Shown piece after piece: positions 35,699-46,102 of a DNA stretch of 64,000 nucleotides (positions are counted from its first letter, which is position 1; every line of letters begins with the position of its first letter). Origin of the DNA: Streptomyces barringtoniae (lineage in GTDB: Bacteria > Actinomycetota > Actinomycetes > Streptomycetales > Streptomycetaceae); assembly GCF_020819595.1 (NCBI RefSeq), contig NZ_JAJHNP010000015.1, positions 1 to 64,000 of the forward strand, read 5' to 3'. The notes below the pieces were generated by a model. That model had not been told where the DNA came from, did not search any database, and was given only the letters and a program-made list of their open reading frames with translations. A program made the translations under genes and the position numbers.

Positions 35699-37542
35699 CG
35701 CCCGTCACCCTCCCCATGGGTCGCCCACTCCAGCAGGCCGATGAACGCCCGGTTCAGCAGCGCCGAGTCGGCCGGCCTGAGCGGGCGCTGCGCCATCAGC
35801 AGGGCCTGCCCGTACAGCGACTCGGTGGCGGTGCCGATCAGTTCCGGGTCCTTCAGCGAACCGATGCGCCGCACCAGCGGGTTGAGATGGTTGAGCACCA
35901 GACGCGCGCGTGGTGCGCTGCCGCGCAGCGAGCCGAGGATGCCCGCCCACAGGTCGTCGGCCTGCTCCTCGGCCGCCGCGCGCGCCTGCTCGTGCCGTGC
36001 GGCCCGGTCGTCCAGGTGCAGCGCGGGCACGGACAGGGGGTGGAAGGCCCGTAGGACGACGTCACAGCCCAGCGGGTCCAGCTTCGCCCGCGCGGCCGCC
36101 AGGAAGCCGGACAGGGCCAGCTCCTCTCCGGGGTCGATCGAGTCCAGGTGCGCGGTCACGGTGTCCGCGTCCAGCTCGGCGACCACGGTCCCCGGCCGCA
36201 CCGACGGCAGCGCCTCGACCAGCTCGCCGTCGTACGTGTAGCCGCCGTTGACCACGCCGACGCCCTGTGCGGAGGCGATCGGCGCGACCTGACGGTACTC
36301 CTCGACGGTCCGCGTGAAGTGCACCACCGGGTGCCGCTGCGCGAACTCCTCCAGGGACAGCTGCCCGTCGGTCGTCTCGAACGGCAGCCAGGGCAGCATG
36401 GTGCGCAGCATCTCGCGGTCGTGCCGGGCGAGGGACTTCACACCCAGGTGGTGTACGGCGAGGAAGGCCGCGAGCCGCTCCGGATCACCGGCGGCGAGCC
36501 CCGTGAGCCAGGAGCGGATCCTTTCCCCGAGCGCCTCGCGCACCGCGGCCAGCGTCTCGTCCTCGTACAGCGACTCGCGCGAGGCCGTCGGCCGCAGGCT
36601 GTCGGTGTCCAGCACGCAGCGCACGAAGAACGCCCAGTCGGGGAGCAGCTGTTCGGCCCGCTCGGTCAGCAGCATGCCCTTCAGGTGCACTCGGTGGCCC
36701 GCCCGCTGGGCGGGGCTCACGGCCGCCGGCAGTACGTACGCGACCCCGCGGATCCCGGCCAGCGGCACGTCCAGGTCGATCGAGTCCAGCGGGGTGAACC
36801 CGAACAGCTCGTGACAGTGCCGGGCCAGCGCGACCCGTCTGCGCGCAGGGCTCGGATAGGGCCGGTCCCAGGGCGCGGGCAGATCGGTGACCGGCTCCTC
36901 GCCCACCCGGACGTCGTAGGGCAGCAGCGCGCCGAAGTCGCGGGCCAGGGTCAGCACCCGCTCCGGCGCCAGCCACTCGGCCGCCCCGGGCCGCGCGGTC
37001 AGGTGGACGGTCGTGCCGGGCTCGGGCCGCGCGGAGGCGGGCAGCGTCCGCACGGTGTACGAGCCGTCGTCGCGCGCCGTCCACTCCACCGGCGGCGCGC
37101 CGGGCGTACGGGCGCTGCGGCTGACCACCCGGATCCGCTCGGCGACCACGAAACAGGCCAGCAGACCGATGCCGAACTGGCCGAGGAAGTCCGAACGGGC
37201 CTCCTGCAGGCCCTCGGCCCGCTTGGAACTGCGCCCGATGGTGGCCAGCAGGTCGTGCACGTCGGCCTCGGTGAGCCCGATCCCGCTGTCCTCCACCCGC
37301 AGGCCGCCCTCCGCCGGGTGCAGCCGGACCAGCGCCGGCGCGTCCGGCTCCGCGGCCCGCCGGGCGGTGACCGCGTCCACCGCGTTCTGCAGCAGCTCGC
37401 GCAGGTAGACCTTGGGACTCGAGTAGAGGTGGTGGGAGAGCAGGTCCACCAGGCCGCGCAGGTCGACCTGGAACATGTGAGGTGGGGGAGGTGTATGAGG
37501 TGACTGGGATGCCTGGGATGACTTCGGGGTCTGGGAGTCCAT
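35695..37542 (-). CDS. HSP90 (HtpG)-family ATPase
   Basis: HSP90-family protein of 615 residues. The N-terminal GHKL ATPase has YLRELLQNAVDA (Glu49, Asn53, Asp56), RVEDSGIGLTEADV and the lid end GQFGIGLLACFVVA. The middle domain keeps LKGMLLTERAEQLLPDWAFF and the catalytic-Arg loop TASRESLYEDETL; the C-terminus retains the dimerisation-type LNPLVRRIGSL...LYGQALLMA. An unusual Ser/Pro/Gln-rich 22-residue leader precedes the fold. ATG 37542 was chosen from family memory; ATG 37476 (MFQVDL) is the alternative. It is smaller and more diverged than classical HtpG and overlaps the TPR gene. From memory S. coelicolor lacks this pair at this site, which would make it accessory. Confidence 0.88.
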   Translation of the reverse strand: MDSQTPKSSQASQSPHTPPPPHMFQVDLRGLVDLLSHHLYSSPKVYLRELLQNAVDAVTARRAAEPDAPALVRLHPAEGGLRVEDSGIGLTEADVHDLLATIGRSSKRAEGLQEARSDFLGQFGIGLLACFVVAERIRVVSRSARTPGAPPVEWTARDDGSYTVRTLPASARPEPGTTVHLTARPGAAEWLAPERVLTLARDFGALLPYDVRVGEEPVTDLPAPWDRPYPSPARRRVALARHCHELFGFTPLDSIDLDVPLAGIRGVAYVLPAAVSPAQRAGHRVHLKGMLLTERAEQLLPDWAFFVRCVLDTDSLRPTASRESLYEDETLAAVREALGERIRSWLTGLAAGDPERLAAFLAVHHLGVKSLARHDREMLRTMLPWLPFETTDGQLSLEEFAQRHPVVHFTRTVEEYRQVAPIASAQGVGVVNGGYTYDGELVEALPSVRPGTVVAELDADTVTAHLDSIDPGEELALSGFLAAARAKLDPLGCDVVLRAFHPLSVPALHLDDRAARHEQARAAAEEQADDLWAGILGSLRGSAPRARLVLNHLNPLVRRIGSLKDPELIGTATESLYGQALLMAQRPLRPADSALLNRAFIGLLEWATHGEGDGR

Positions 37543-37695
37543 CGTCACTGCGCCGCAGGGGGAGTGCGTGCGGCGCGGGGTCGGGCGGTCCCGGCGGGGC
37601 GGTGACCGCGGGGGATGGCCGGAGCGCGCCATCCTAGAGCCGGAACAGTCCGGCCGACCAGGGGTTTCCCCGCATTGTCAGTGCCGTGGTGTGCA

Positions 37696-40600
37696 ATGGA
37701 TCTCGTGCCCGCACTGCAAGAACCACTGAAGCAGCCGCTGAAGTCGGTGCTCGGCCCCGCCACCGCGAAGGTGATGGCCGAGCACCTCGGCCTGCACACC
37801 GTCGGCGACCTCCTCCACCACTACCCGCGCAGATACGAGGAGCGCGGCCAGCTCACCCGACTCGCCGACCTCCCCATGGACGAGCACGTCACGGTGGTCG
37901 CCCAGGTCGCCGACGCGCGCCTGCACAGCTTCGCCTCCGCCAAGGCCCCCCGCGGCAAGGGCCAGCGCCTGGAGGTCACGATCACCGACGGCAGCGGCCG
38001 GCTCCAGCTGGTCTTCTTCGGCAACGGCGTCCACAAGCCCCACAAGGAGCTGCTGCCGGGCACCCGCGCGATGTTCGCCGGAAAGGTCTCGGTCTTCAAC
38101 CGCCGTCTCCAACTGGCCCACCCGGCCTACGAGTTGCTGCGGGGCGACAGTGACGAGACGGTGGAGAGCTGGGCCGGCGCCCTGATCCCCATCTACCCGG
38201 CCACCGCCAAACTGGAGTCCTGGAAGATCGGCAAGGCGGTGCAGACGGTGCTGCCCACCGCCCAGGAAGCCCTGGACCCCCTCCCGCCGTCCCTGCGCGA
38301 GGGCCGTGGCCTGATCCCGCTCCCCGAGGCCCTGCTCAAGATCCACCGCCCGCACACCAAGGCGGACATCGGCGACGCCCGCGCCCGCCTGAAGTGGGAC
38401 GAGGCCTTCGTCCTGCAGGTCGCCCTGGCCCGCCGCCGCCACGCGGACACCCAGCTCCCGGCCGTCCCCCGCCGGCCGAGGCCCGACGGCCTCCTCGCGG
38501 CCTTCGACGACCGCCTGCCCTTCACCCTCACCGACGGCCAGCAGAAGGTCTCCAAGGAGATCTTCGACGACCTCGCCACGGAACACCCGATGCACCGCCT
38601 GCTCCAGGGCGAGGTGGGATCGGGCAAGGCTCAGCCACTGGACTCGCTCGTCCTCACACCCGCCGGTTTCCGTTGCATGGGCGACTTGAAGGCAGGGGAC
38701 GAGGTCATCGTGCCGGACGGGGAGGTGGCCCTGATCGACGGTGTCTTTCCGCAAGGAGAACGCGACGTCTGGCGTTTGGTCCTTTCCGATGGAAGTTCCG
38801 TGGAGTGCGACGACGAACATCTCTGGATCGTCGGCACGAGCTGCGGGTGGCATCGGGGTGAGAAGCCCAAGGTCATGACGACCCGGGACATTCGCCTGGA
38901 CATGTTCGAGGCAAACGGATCCTCGAAGTGGTACATCCCCGCAGCAGCCCCCGTCGACCTCGGAGGCGACTCCGGTCTGCCGATGGATCCCTACCTGTTC
39001 GGCCTTCTCCTCGGAGACGGCTCGTTCCGCCACAACCTGCGTCTCTCCACGATCGACGACGAGATCCGAGATGCCGTGGAGGCCGCCGTGGCGCCGGGAT
39101 GCCGACTGGTGCCTGTGAAGGACTCCCGCTGCGACTACACGATCCAGCTCACACAACGCGTCGGCGGGGTCCGCAATCCGGTGATCCAAACACTGCGAGA
39201 CCTGAACCTGTGGGGCAAGACGTCGCATGGGAAATTCGTTCCCGACGACTTCAAGAACACGTCGATCAAGAACCGTCATGCATTGCTGCAAGGGCTTCTG
39301 GACACCGATGGAACTGTTCACGCCGATGGCATGAGTGTTTCGCTCTGTTCCGCTTCGCGCAGGCTCGCTGACGACGTCGCCTGGCTCGTACGTTCGCTCG
39401 GCGGCCGTGCGCGCGTCCTGCCGAAGCGCGATGCCTTCGACGTGTCAGTGGCGCTGCCCGACGAATACGCTCCATTCCGTCTGCCCCGTAAGGCCGCCCG
39501 TGTCCGACCCCGGCCGAACTACGACACGTTCCGACGCGGAATTCGCGCGGTCGAGTACGTGGGGCGAAAGCCGGTCCAGTGCATCAGTGTTGTCCACCCG
39601 AGCCACGCCTACGTCACCGACAACTTCACGGTGACCCACAACACGATGGTCGCCCTGCGCGCCATGCTCGCCGTGGTCGACGCGGGCGGTCAGGCGGCCA
39701 TGCTGGCGCCCACCGAGGTGCTCGCCCAGCAGCACCACCGCTCGGTCACCGAGATGATGGGCGAGCTGGCCGAGGGAGGCATGCTGGGCGGCGCGGAGCA
39801 CGCCACCAAGGTCGTCCTGCTCACCGGCTCCATGGGCGCCGCCGCCCGCCGCCAGGCCCTGCTCGACCTGGTCACCGGCGAGGCCGGCATCGTCATCGGC
39901 ACCCACGCCCTGATCGAGGACAAGGTCCAGTTCCACGACCTCGGCCTGGTCGTCGTCGACGAGCAGCACCGCTTCGGCGTCGAACAGCGCGACGCCCTGC
40001 GCGGCAAGGGCAAGCAGCCCCCGCACCTTCTGGTCATGACGGCCACCCCGATTCCGCGCACGGTCGCCATGACGGTCTTCGGCGACCTGGAGACCTCCGT
40101 CCTCGACCAGCTCCCCGCCGGCCGCTCCCCGATCGCCAGCCACGTGGTCCCGGCCGCCGACAAGCCCCACTTCCTCGCCCGCGCCTGGGAGCGGGTCCGC
40201 GAGGAGGTCGCAGGCGGCCACCAGGCGTACGTCGTCTGCCCCCGCATCGGCGACGACGTCGACGAGGCGGCCGACCGGAAGAAGGCCCAGCAGAAGTCCC
40301 CCGAGGACGAGGCGGAGAAGCGCCCGCCGCTCGCGGTCCTGGACGTCGCCGACCAACTGGGCCGCGGCCCCCTGCAGGGCCTGAAGGTGGAGGTCCTCCA
40401 CGGCCGTATGAACCCGGACGACAAGGACGCGGTGATGCGCCGCTTCGCGGCCGGCGAGACGGACGTCCTGGTCGCCACCACGGTCATCGAGGTCGGTGTG
40501 AACGTCCCCAACGCCACGGCGATGGTCATCATGGACGCCGACCGCTTCGGCGTCTCCCAGCTCCACCAGCTCCGCGGCCGCGTCGGCCGGGGATCGGCCC

Positions 40601-40935
40601 CCGGCCTGTGCCTCCTGGTCACCGAGATGCCCGAGGCCAGCCCGGCCCGCCAGCGCCTGAACGCCGTCGCCGCCACCCTCGACGGCTTCGAGCTCTCCCG
40701 CATCGACCTCGAACAGCGCCGCGAGGGCGACGTCCTCGGCCAGGCCCAGTCCGGCGCCCGATCCTCCTTGCGCGTCCTCGCGGTCATCGAGGACGAGGAG
40801 GTCATCGCGGAGGCGAGGGAGGAGGCGACGGCCCTCGTGACCGCCGATCCCGAGCTGGAGCGGCTGCCGGGTCTCCGTACGGCGCTGGACGCCCTGCTGG
40901 ACGAGGAAAGGGAGCAGTACCTGGAAAAGGGCTGA
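37696..40935 (+). CDS. recG: ATP-dependent DNA helicase RecG, interrupted by an intein
   Basis: RecG remodels stalled replication forks and Holliday junctions. The precursor is 1079 residues; removing the 338-residue intein leaves 741, the normal actinobacterial RecG length. Extein order: N-terminal wedge/OB domain (RYEERGQLTRLADLPMDEHV, LQLVFFGNGVHKPHKELLPG); helicase motif I GEVGSGK followed after the intein by TMVALRAML; APTEVLAQQHH; Walker B VVVDEQHRFGVEQR; MTATPIPRT; and motif VI QLHQLRGRVGRG. The intein sits exactly inside Walker A, between Lys311 and Thr. ATG 37696 gives MDLVPALQEPLKQ; no clear ribosome binding site is present, and the frame is open 27 codons upstream. Splicing must occur to restore ATP binding. 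Confidence 0.95.
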   Translation: MDLVPALQEPLKQPLKSVLGPATAKVMAEHLGLHTVGDLLHHYPRRYEERGQLTRLADLPMDEHVTVVAQVADARLHSFASAKAPRGKGQRLEVTITDGSGRLQLVFFGNGVHKPHKELLPGTRAMFAGKVSVFNRRLQLAHPAYELLRGDSDETVESWAGALIPIYPATAKLESWKIGKAVQTVLPTAQEALDPLPPSLREGRGLIPLPEALLKIHRPHTKADIGDARARLKWDEAFVLQVALARRRHADTQLPAVPRRPRPDGLLAAFDDRLPFTLTDGQQKVSKEIFDDLATEHPMHRLLQGEVGSGKAQPLDSLVLTPAGFRCMGDLKAGDEVIVPDGEVALIDGVFPQGERDVWRLVLSDGSSVECDDEHLWIVGTSCGWHRGEKPKVMTTRDIRLDMFEANGSSKWYIPAAAPVDLGGDSGLPMDPYLFGLLLGDGSFRHNLRLSTIDDEIRDAVEAAVAPGCRLVPVKDSRCDYTIQLTQRVGGVRNPVIQTLRDLNLWGKTSHGKFVPDDFKNTSIKNRHALLQGLLDTDGTVHADGMSVSLCSASRRLADDVAWLVRSLGGRARVLPKRDAFDVSVALPDEYAPFRLPRKAARVRPRPNYDTFRRGIRAVEYVGRKPVQCISVVHPSHAYVTDNFTVTHNTMVALRAMLAVVDAGGQAAMLAPTEVLAQQHHRSVTEMMGELAEGGMLGGAEHATKVVLLTGSMGAAARRQALLDLVTGEAGIVIGTHALIEDKVQFHDLGLVVVDEQHRFGVEQRDALRGKGKQPPHLLVMTATPIPRTVAMTVFGDLETSVLDQLPAGRSPIASHVVPAADKPHFLARAWERVREEVAGGHQAYVVCPRIGDDVDEAADRKKAQQKSPEDEAEKRPPLAVLDVADQLGRGPLQGLKVEVLHGRMNPDDKDAVMRRFAAGETDVLVATTVIEVGVNVPNATAMVIMDADRFGVSQLHQLRGRVGRGSAPGLCLLVTEMPEASPARQRLNAVAATLDGFELSRIDLEQRREGDVLGQAQSGARSSLRVLAVIEDEEVIAEAREEATALVTADPELERLPGLRTALDALLDEEREQYLEKG
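38629..39642 (+). mobile_element. Class 3-type intein with LAGLIDADG homing endonuclease domain in RecG
   Basis: In-frame 338-residue insert between GSGK and T of the RecG P-loop. It starts with Ala (AQPLDSLVLTPAGF), where most inteins have Cys or Ser, and ends VTHN before extein Thr. Block B reads DGSSVECDDEHLWIV, with Trp66 in the B:12 position; block F reads VQCISV, with Cys318 at F:4; block G has Thr336 at G:5 before His337-Asn338. This Trp-Cys-Thr set defines class 3 inteins, in which the block F Cys starts splicing. Two endonuclease motifs are present: LFGLLLGDGS (123-132) and LQGLLDTDGT (220-229). Codon use is less GC-biased than in the flanking helicase (GTT, GGA, AAA, TCT, CGA), which fits horizontal entry. 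Confidence 0.93.
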
Positions 40936-40977
40936 GGCGGCGGCGCCCCGAGTCAGGCGCGGGGCCGTGCTCCGCCT

Positions 40978-41009
40978 GCGGCTACCGCCGCGTGGGCGCG
41001 ACCGGCCAC
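40978..41009 (+). repeat. Dispersed repeat, copy B
   Basis: Reverse-orientation copy of the 31-bp core seen at 22899 (GCGGCTACCGCCGCGTGGGC...CCGGCCAC), with one inserted A, in the short recG-rsmD gap. Confidence 0.8.
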
Positions 41010-41045
41010 AATGAACGTAAATCCGCCCACGAAGAAGGACCCCAC

Positions 41046-42139
<1,094 letters not shown>

Positions 42140-42205
42140 TGGGACCGATGGGACTACAGTCGTCCCGTCCGTCTCCATCCCGGCTGTAGAGAGTGGCGAG
42201 CACAG

Positions 42206-43291
42206 GTGGACGTGCAGAAGAAGCTCGACGAGATCGTCTCCGCGGTCTCCGGCGCCCGGTCCATGCCCATGTCGGCGTCCTGCGTGATCAACCGCGCCGA
42301 GCTGCTCGCGATGCTGGAGGAGGTGCGCCAGGCCCTGCCCGGCTCCCTCGCGCAGGCGCAGGAGCTGATCGGCGACCGTGAGCAGATGGTCGAGCAGGCC
42401 CGTCAGGAGGCCGAGCGGATCATCTCGAACGCGCATGCCGAGCGCGGCTCGCTGATCTCCGACACCGAGATCGCCCGCCGCTCCCAGGCCGAGGCCGACC
42501 GGATCCTCGCCGAGGCCCGCAAGGAGGCCGAGGAGGTCCGCGCCGAGGCCGACGACTACGTCGACTCCAAGCTCGCCAACTTCGAGGTCGTCCTCACCAA
42601 GACCCTCGGCTCGGTGGGCAGGGGCCGGGAGAAACTGCTCGGCACGGGCCCCGGCCTGGACGAGAACGGCTACGAGGACGAGGACGCCCCCGAGCGCAGC
42701 CACGACCCGGAGACCCTGCGCCACAACGCCGACCAGTACGTCGACGTCAAGCTGGGCGCCTTCGAGGCGGTCCTCGCCAAGACCCTGGAGGCCGTCGGCC
42801 GCGGCCGGCAGAAGCTGCACGGCCGGATCGCCACGGACGACCTCGGCGCCCTCGCCGACGACACCACGACCTTCCAGCACTCCAGCGACGCCGACTACCT
42901 CGCCGACCTCGCCGCCCTCGCCGAGCAGGACACCCCGGCCGAGCGCCCGGACCGGCAGCAGCAGCCGCAGCAGCCGCAGCAGCCGTCGTACGACCCGCAG
43001 CCGGCCTACGCGTCGTACGAGCAGCAGCAGCAGCCCGACCCCTACGGGGGCTTCCCGCAGCAGCCCGCCTACGGCCAGCAGGACCCGTACGGCTACCAGC
43101 AGGCCGACCCGTACGCGGCCTACCAGGGCTCCTACGACCCCCAGCAGGCCGCCTACGACCACCAGCACGCCCAGCAGCCCCAGCACGCCCAGCAGCAGGG
43201 GTACGCCCTGGACGAGACCAGCCTCTTCGACACGGGCATGATCAGCGCGGAGCAGCTGCGGGCGTACGAGCAGGGGCGCGGGCTGCAGTGA
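42206..43291 (+). CDS. DivIVA/SepIVA-like coiled-coil cell-division protein
   Basis: A 361-residue protein. Residues ~1-110 are a DivIVA-type coiled coil (MDVQKKLDEIVSAVSGAR, INRAELLAMLEEVRQALPGS, ARKEAEEVRAEADDYVDSKL). Two related segments follow, YVDSKLANFEVVLTKTLGSV and YVDVKLGAFEAVLAKTLEAV, each ending VGRGR, an internal duplication of ~75-80 residues. The C-terminal third is Gln/Pro/Tyr-rich and disordered, ending in a conserved acidic patch (LDETSLFDTGMISAEQLRAY). Its relative in mycobacteria, SepIVA, sits at the same place beside coaD and acts in septation. GTG start. Confidence 0.85.
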   Translation: MDVQKKLDEIVSAVSGARSMPMSASCVINRAELLAMLEEVRQALPGSLAQAQELIGDREQMVEQARQEAERIISNAHAERGSLISDTEIARRSQAEADRILAEARKEAEEVRAEADDYVDSKLANFEVVLTKTLGSVGRGREKLLGTGPGLDENGYEDEDAPERSHDPETLRHNADQYVDVKLGAFEAVLAKTLEAVGRGRQKLHGRIATDDLGALADDTTTFQHSSDADYLADLAALAEQDTPAERPDRQQQPQQPQQPSYDPQPAYASYEQQQQPDPYGGFPQQPAYGQQDPYGYQQADPYAAYQGSYDPQQAAYDHQHAQQPQHAQQQGYALDETSLFDTGMISAEQLRAYEQGRGLQ

Positions 43292-43419
43292 GGCACCGGA
43301 TTGGGCCCTGAGCGAAAGGTCCAGTATCCTGGCTCTTCGGTCGCGCGTACGTCCGCGATCACCGCTGCCCTCGACATCGACGGGCGGCGGCCCTCCGAGC
43401 TCGAAGATCGAAAGCAGGA

Positions 43420-44064
43420 ATGGCCTCCAACGCCCGCCTCGACCACCGCAACCCCCTCGTGTTCGACACGCACGAGCTGGGTCGGCGTCCTGGCGCGCTG
43501 CAGCGCCTGACCCGCACGATCGACGCTCCCGCCGATCTCGGCATCCAGGGAGTGATCGGAGTGCCGGAAGGCGCCCCGGTGGAGCTCGAACTCCGGCTCG
43601 AGTCGGTCATGGAAGGGGTGCTCGTCACAGGCACCGCCCGTGCACAGGCCGAGGGGGAGTGCGTAAGGTGTCTGGAGCCGGTCGGGCTGGAGCTCGAAGC
43701 GGACTTCCAGGAACTGTTCTCGTACCCTGACGCCGACGACCGGGGCCGCGTGATCGCGGAACCGGGCGACGACGCCGAGGACGACGAGGACAGGTTCTTC
43801 CTCGAGGACGGACTCTTCGACCTCGAACCTCTGCTGCGCGATGCGGTGGTGCTCGCACTGCCGATGCAGCCGGTGTGCCAGGAAGACTGCCCGGGCCTGT
43901 GCTCCGAGTGCGGAGCGCGGCTCGCGGACGACCCGGACCACCACCACGACGCCGTCGACATCCGTTGGGCGGCATTGCAGGGACTCGCCGGTTCACTCGA
44001 AGACGGCGAGAAGGACGAGATGAGCGGCGCCGAAGCGGGCGTCGACGAGAAGCAGGAGAAGTAG
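43420..44064 (+). CDS. DUF177 (YceD-like) protein
   Basis: YceD/DUF177 family protein of 214 residues, linked to 23S rRNA metabolism in other organisms. Family features are [36 protein letters not shown] and the Cys cluster [16 protein letters not shown] near residue 155. The C-terminus is acidic and Gly/Glu-rich. It is followed two bases later by rpmF, the near-universal arrangement, and then rnc. Confidence 0.92.
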   Translation: MASNARLDHRNPLVFDTHELGRRPGALQRLTRTIDAPADLGIQGVIGVPEGAPVELELRLESVMEGVLVTGTARAQAEGECVRCLEPVGLELEADFQELFSYPDADDRGRVIAEPGDDAEDDEDRFFLEDGLFDLEPLLRDAVVLALPMQPVCQEDCPGLCSECGARLADDPDHHHDAVDIRWAALQGLAGSLEDGEKDEMSGAEAGVDEKQEK

Positions 44065-44066
44065 CC

Positions 44067-44240
44067 GTGGCTGTTCCGAAGCGGAAGATGTCGCGCAGCA
44101 ACACGCGCCACCGCCGGTCGCAGTGGAAGGCTGCGGTCCCCACCCTGGTTGCGTGCGAGCGCTGCCACGAGCCCAAGCAGCAGCACATCGCGTGCCCGTC
44201 TTGCGGCACCTACAACAAGCGCCAGGTCCTCGAAGTCTGA
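44067..44240 (+). CDS. rpmF: 50S ribosomal protein bL32
   Basis: bL32 of 57 residues: [20 protein letters not shown], then a four-Cys zinc ribbon [17 protein letters not shown] and [12 protein letters not shown] start with GGAG in the end of the DUF177 gene, two bases after its stop. Confidence 0.97.
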   Translation: MAVPKRKMSRSNTRHRRSQWKAAVPTLVACERCHEPKQQHIACPSCGTYNKRQVLEV

Positions 44241-44260
44241 GTGGGCTGGTGAGAGGCACT

Positions 44261-45157
44261 GTGTCCAGTCCCAAGAAGGCGGAAGACGCCAAGGCGGACG
44301 CACCCGCCAAGAAGAAGGCGGACAACCAGGCCTCGTCCCACACGCTTCTGGAAGGGCGGCTCGGCTACAAGGTCGAGTCCGCCCTTCTGGTGCGCGCGCT
44401 GACCCACCGTTCCTACGCGTACGAGAACGGCGGTCTGCCGACGAACGAGCGGCTGGAGTTCCTCGGTGACTCCGTCCTCGGACTCGTCGTCACGGACACG
44501 CTGTACCGCACCCACCCCGACCTGCCCGAAGGCCAGCTGGCCAAGCTGCGGGCCGCGGTGGTCAACTCGCGTGCGCTGGCGGAGGTCGGCCGCGGCCTCG
44601 ACCTGGGCTCCTTCATCCGGCTCGGCCGCGGTGAAGAGGGCACGGGCGGCCGGGACAAGGCGTCCATCCTCGCCGACACCCTGGAAGCGGTGATCGGCGC
44701 GGTCTATCTCGATCAGGGCCTCGACTCGGCGTCCGAGCTGGTGCACCGGCTCTTCGACCCGCTGATCGAGAAGTCCTCGAACCTCGGTGCCGGCCTGGAC
44801 TGGAAGACCAGTCTCCAGGAGCTCACCGCGATCGAGGGGCTCGGCGTGCCCGAGTACCTCGTCACGGAGACCGGTCCCGACCACGAGAAGACCTTCACTG
44901 CTGCTGCCCGCGTCGGAGGCGTCTCGTACGGCACCGGCACCGGCCGCAGCAAGAAGGAGGCGGAGCAGCAGGCCGCCGAGTCCGCCTGGCGGGCCATCAA
45001 GGCCGCCGCGGACGAGCGCGCCAAGGCGGCCAAGGAAGCGGCCGCCGCGGACGCCGAGGCGGTCAGGGCGGCCAAGGAGGCCGCTGCCGAGGGCGGTGAT
45101 CCGGCAGCCGGACAAGCCGCCGCCAAGGACGGCGACCCGTCGTCCGCTCCCGCCTGA
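44261..45157 (+). CDS. rnc: Ribonuclease III (AbsB)
   Basis: Double-strand RNase that processes rRNA and mRNA; in Streptomyces it is AbsB, needed for normal antibiotic production. The catalytic domain has [29 protein letters not shown] and [16 protein letters not shown]; the dsRNA-binding domain has [11 protein letters not shown] and [18 protein letters not shown]. An Ala/Lys-rich N-terminus and an Ala/Glu-rich C-terminal tail are extra. GTG at 44261 has GAGAGG just before it; GTG 44249 would add four residues. A strong terminator follows. Confidence 0.95.
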   Translation: MSSPKKAEDAKADAPAKKKADNQASSHTLLEGRLGYKVESALLVRALTHRSYAYENGGLPTNERLEFLGDSVLGLVVTDTLYRTHPDLPEGQLAKLRAAVVNSRALAEVGRGLDLGSFIRLGRGEEGTGGRDKASILADTLEAVIGAVYLDQGLDSASELVHRLFDPLIEKSSNLGAGLDWKTSLQELTAIEGLGVPEYLVTETGPDHEKTFTAAARVGGVSYGTGTGRSKKEAEQQAAESAWRAIKAAADERAKAAKEAAAADAEAVRAAKEAAAEGGDPAAGQAAAKDGDPSSAPA

Positions 45158-45171
45158 CCCACAGCAGTACC

Positions 45172-45209
45172 GAGCGCCCGCCCCGCCGTTCCCGACGGGG
45201 CGGGCGCTC
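45172..45209 (+). terminator. Hairpin terminator of the rpmF-rnc operon
   Basis: Perfect 14-bp inverted repeat GAGCGCCCGCCCCG / CGGGGCGGGCGCTC with 10-base loop, 15 bases after rnc and before mutM. Confidence 0.85.
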
Positions 45210-45241
45210 CGCTCGTCCACCGCTTCGTACGGGGGGTCCCG

Positions 45242-46102
45242 ATGCCCGAGTTGCCCGAGGTCGAGGTCGTACGGCGCGGTCTCGCGCGCTGGGTCGCCCA
45301 CCGCACCGTCGCCGAGGTCGAGGTGCTGCATCCGCGCGCCGTGCGCCGGCACATCGCGGGCGCCGACGACTTCGCGCACCGGCTCAAGGGACACCACATC
45401 GGCATGCCCAGCCGCCGAGGCAAGTACCTGTGGCTGCCGTTGGAGGAGACGAACCAGTCCGTGCTCGCCCACCTCGGCATGAGCGGCCAGCTGCTGGTGC
45501 AGCCGCACGAGGCACCCGACGAGAAGCACCTGCGCATCCGGATCCGGTTCGCCGACTCCCTCGGCACCGAACTCCGCTTCGTCGACCAACGCACCTTCGG
45601 CGGGCTGTCGTTGCACGACAACACCCCCGGCGGCCTGCCCGACGTCATCGCGCACATCGCCCGTGACCCCCTCGACGAGCTGTTCGAGGACGAGGCGTTC
45701 CACCTGGCGCTGCGCCGCAAGCGGACCACCATCAAGCGGGCCCTGCTGGACCAGTCGCTGATCAGCGGCGTCGGCAACATCTACGCGGACGAGGCGCTGT
45801 GGCGCGCCCGCATCCACTACGAGCGCCCGACGGCGAACTTCACCCGTCCCGTCACGACCGAACTCCTCGGTCACATCCGGGACGTGATGAACGCCGCCCT
45901 CGCCGTGGGCGGCACCAGCTTCGACAGCCTGTACGTCAACGTCAACGGCGAGTCGGGCTACTTCGACCGGTCCCTGGACGCGTACGGCCGCGAGGGCGAG
46001 CCCTGCAGGCGGTGCGGCACCCCGATCCGCCGCCGTCCCTGGATGAACCGTTCCAGCTACTTCTGCCCGAAGTGTCAGAGGGCGCCGCGCGTCTCGTCGT
46101 AA
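45242..46102 (+). CDS. mutM: Formamidopyrimidine-DNA glycosylase
   Basis: Fpg/MutM (286 residues) removes 8-oxoguanine and nicks abasic sites. The catalytic N-terminus [14 protein letters not shown] (Pro1, Glu2), [10 protein letters not shown], the H2TH segment [20 protein letters not shown], and the zinc finger [24 protein letters not shown] are all intact. Its last 28 bases overlap the convergent HxlR gene. Confidence 0.96.
   Translation: MPELPEVEVVRRGLARWVAHRTVAEVEVLHPRAVRRHIAGADDFAHRLKGHHIGMPSRRGKYLWLPLEETNQSVLAHLGMSGQLLVQPHEAPDEKHLRIRIRFADSLGTELRFVDQRTFGGLSLHDNTPGGLPDVIAHIARDPLDELFEDEAFHLALRRKRTTIKRALLDQSLISGVGNIYADEALWRARIHYERPTANFTRPVTTELLGHIRDVMNAALAVGGTSFDSLYVNVNGESGYFDRSLDAYGREGEPCRRCGTPIRRRPWMNRSSYFCPKCQRAPRVSS

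Noticed and set aside
32036-36241. Very long plus-strand open frame (about 1400 codons) across the TPR and HSP90 genes
   Set aside because: It is the antisense shadow of two well-supported minus-strand genes. High GC removes stop codons, and its translation is Arg/Gly/Ala/Leu-rich without domains.
38629-39642. RecG insert as a disrupted gene or a free-standing homing endonuclease gene
   Set aside because: The frame is kept across both junctions, splice-site residues are intact, and removing the insert restores an exact Walker A motif.
43420-44240. Zur-regulated ribosomal protein set
   Set aside because: Both bL32 and bL28 here keep their zinc-binding Cys, so they are the C+ forms, and I see no Zur-like palindrome.
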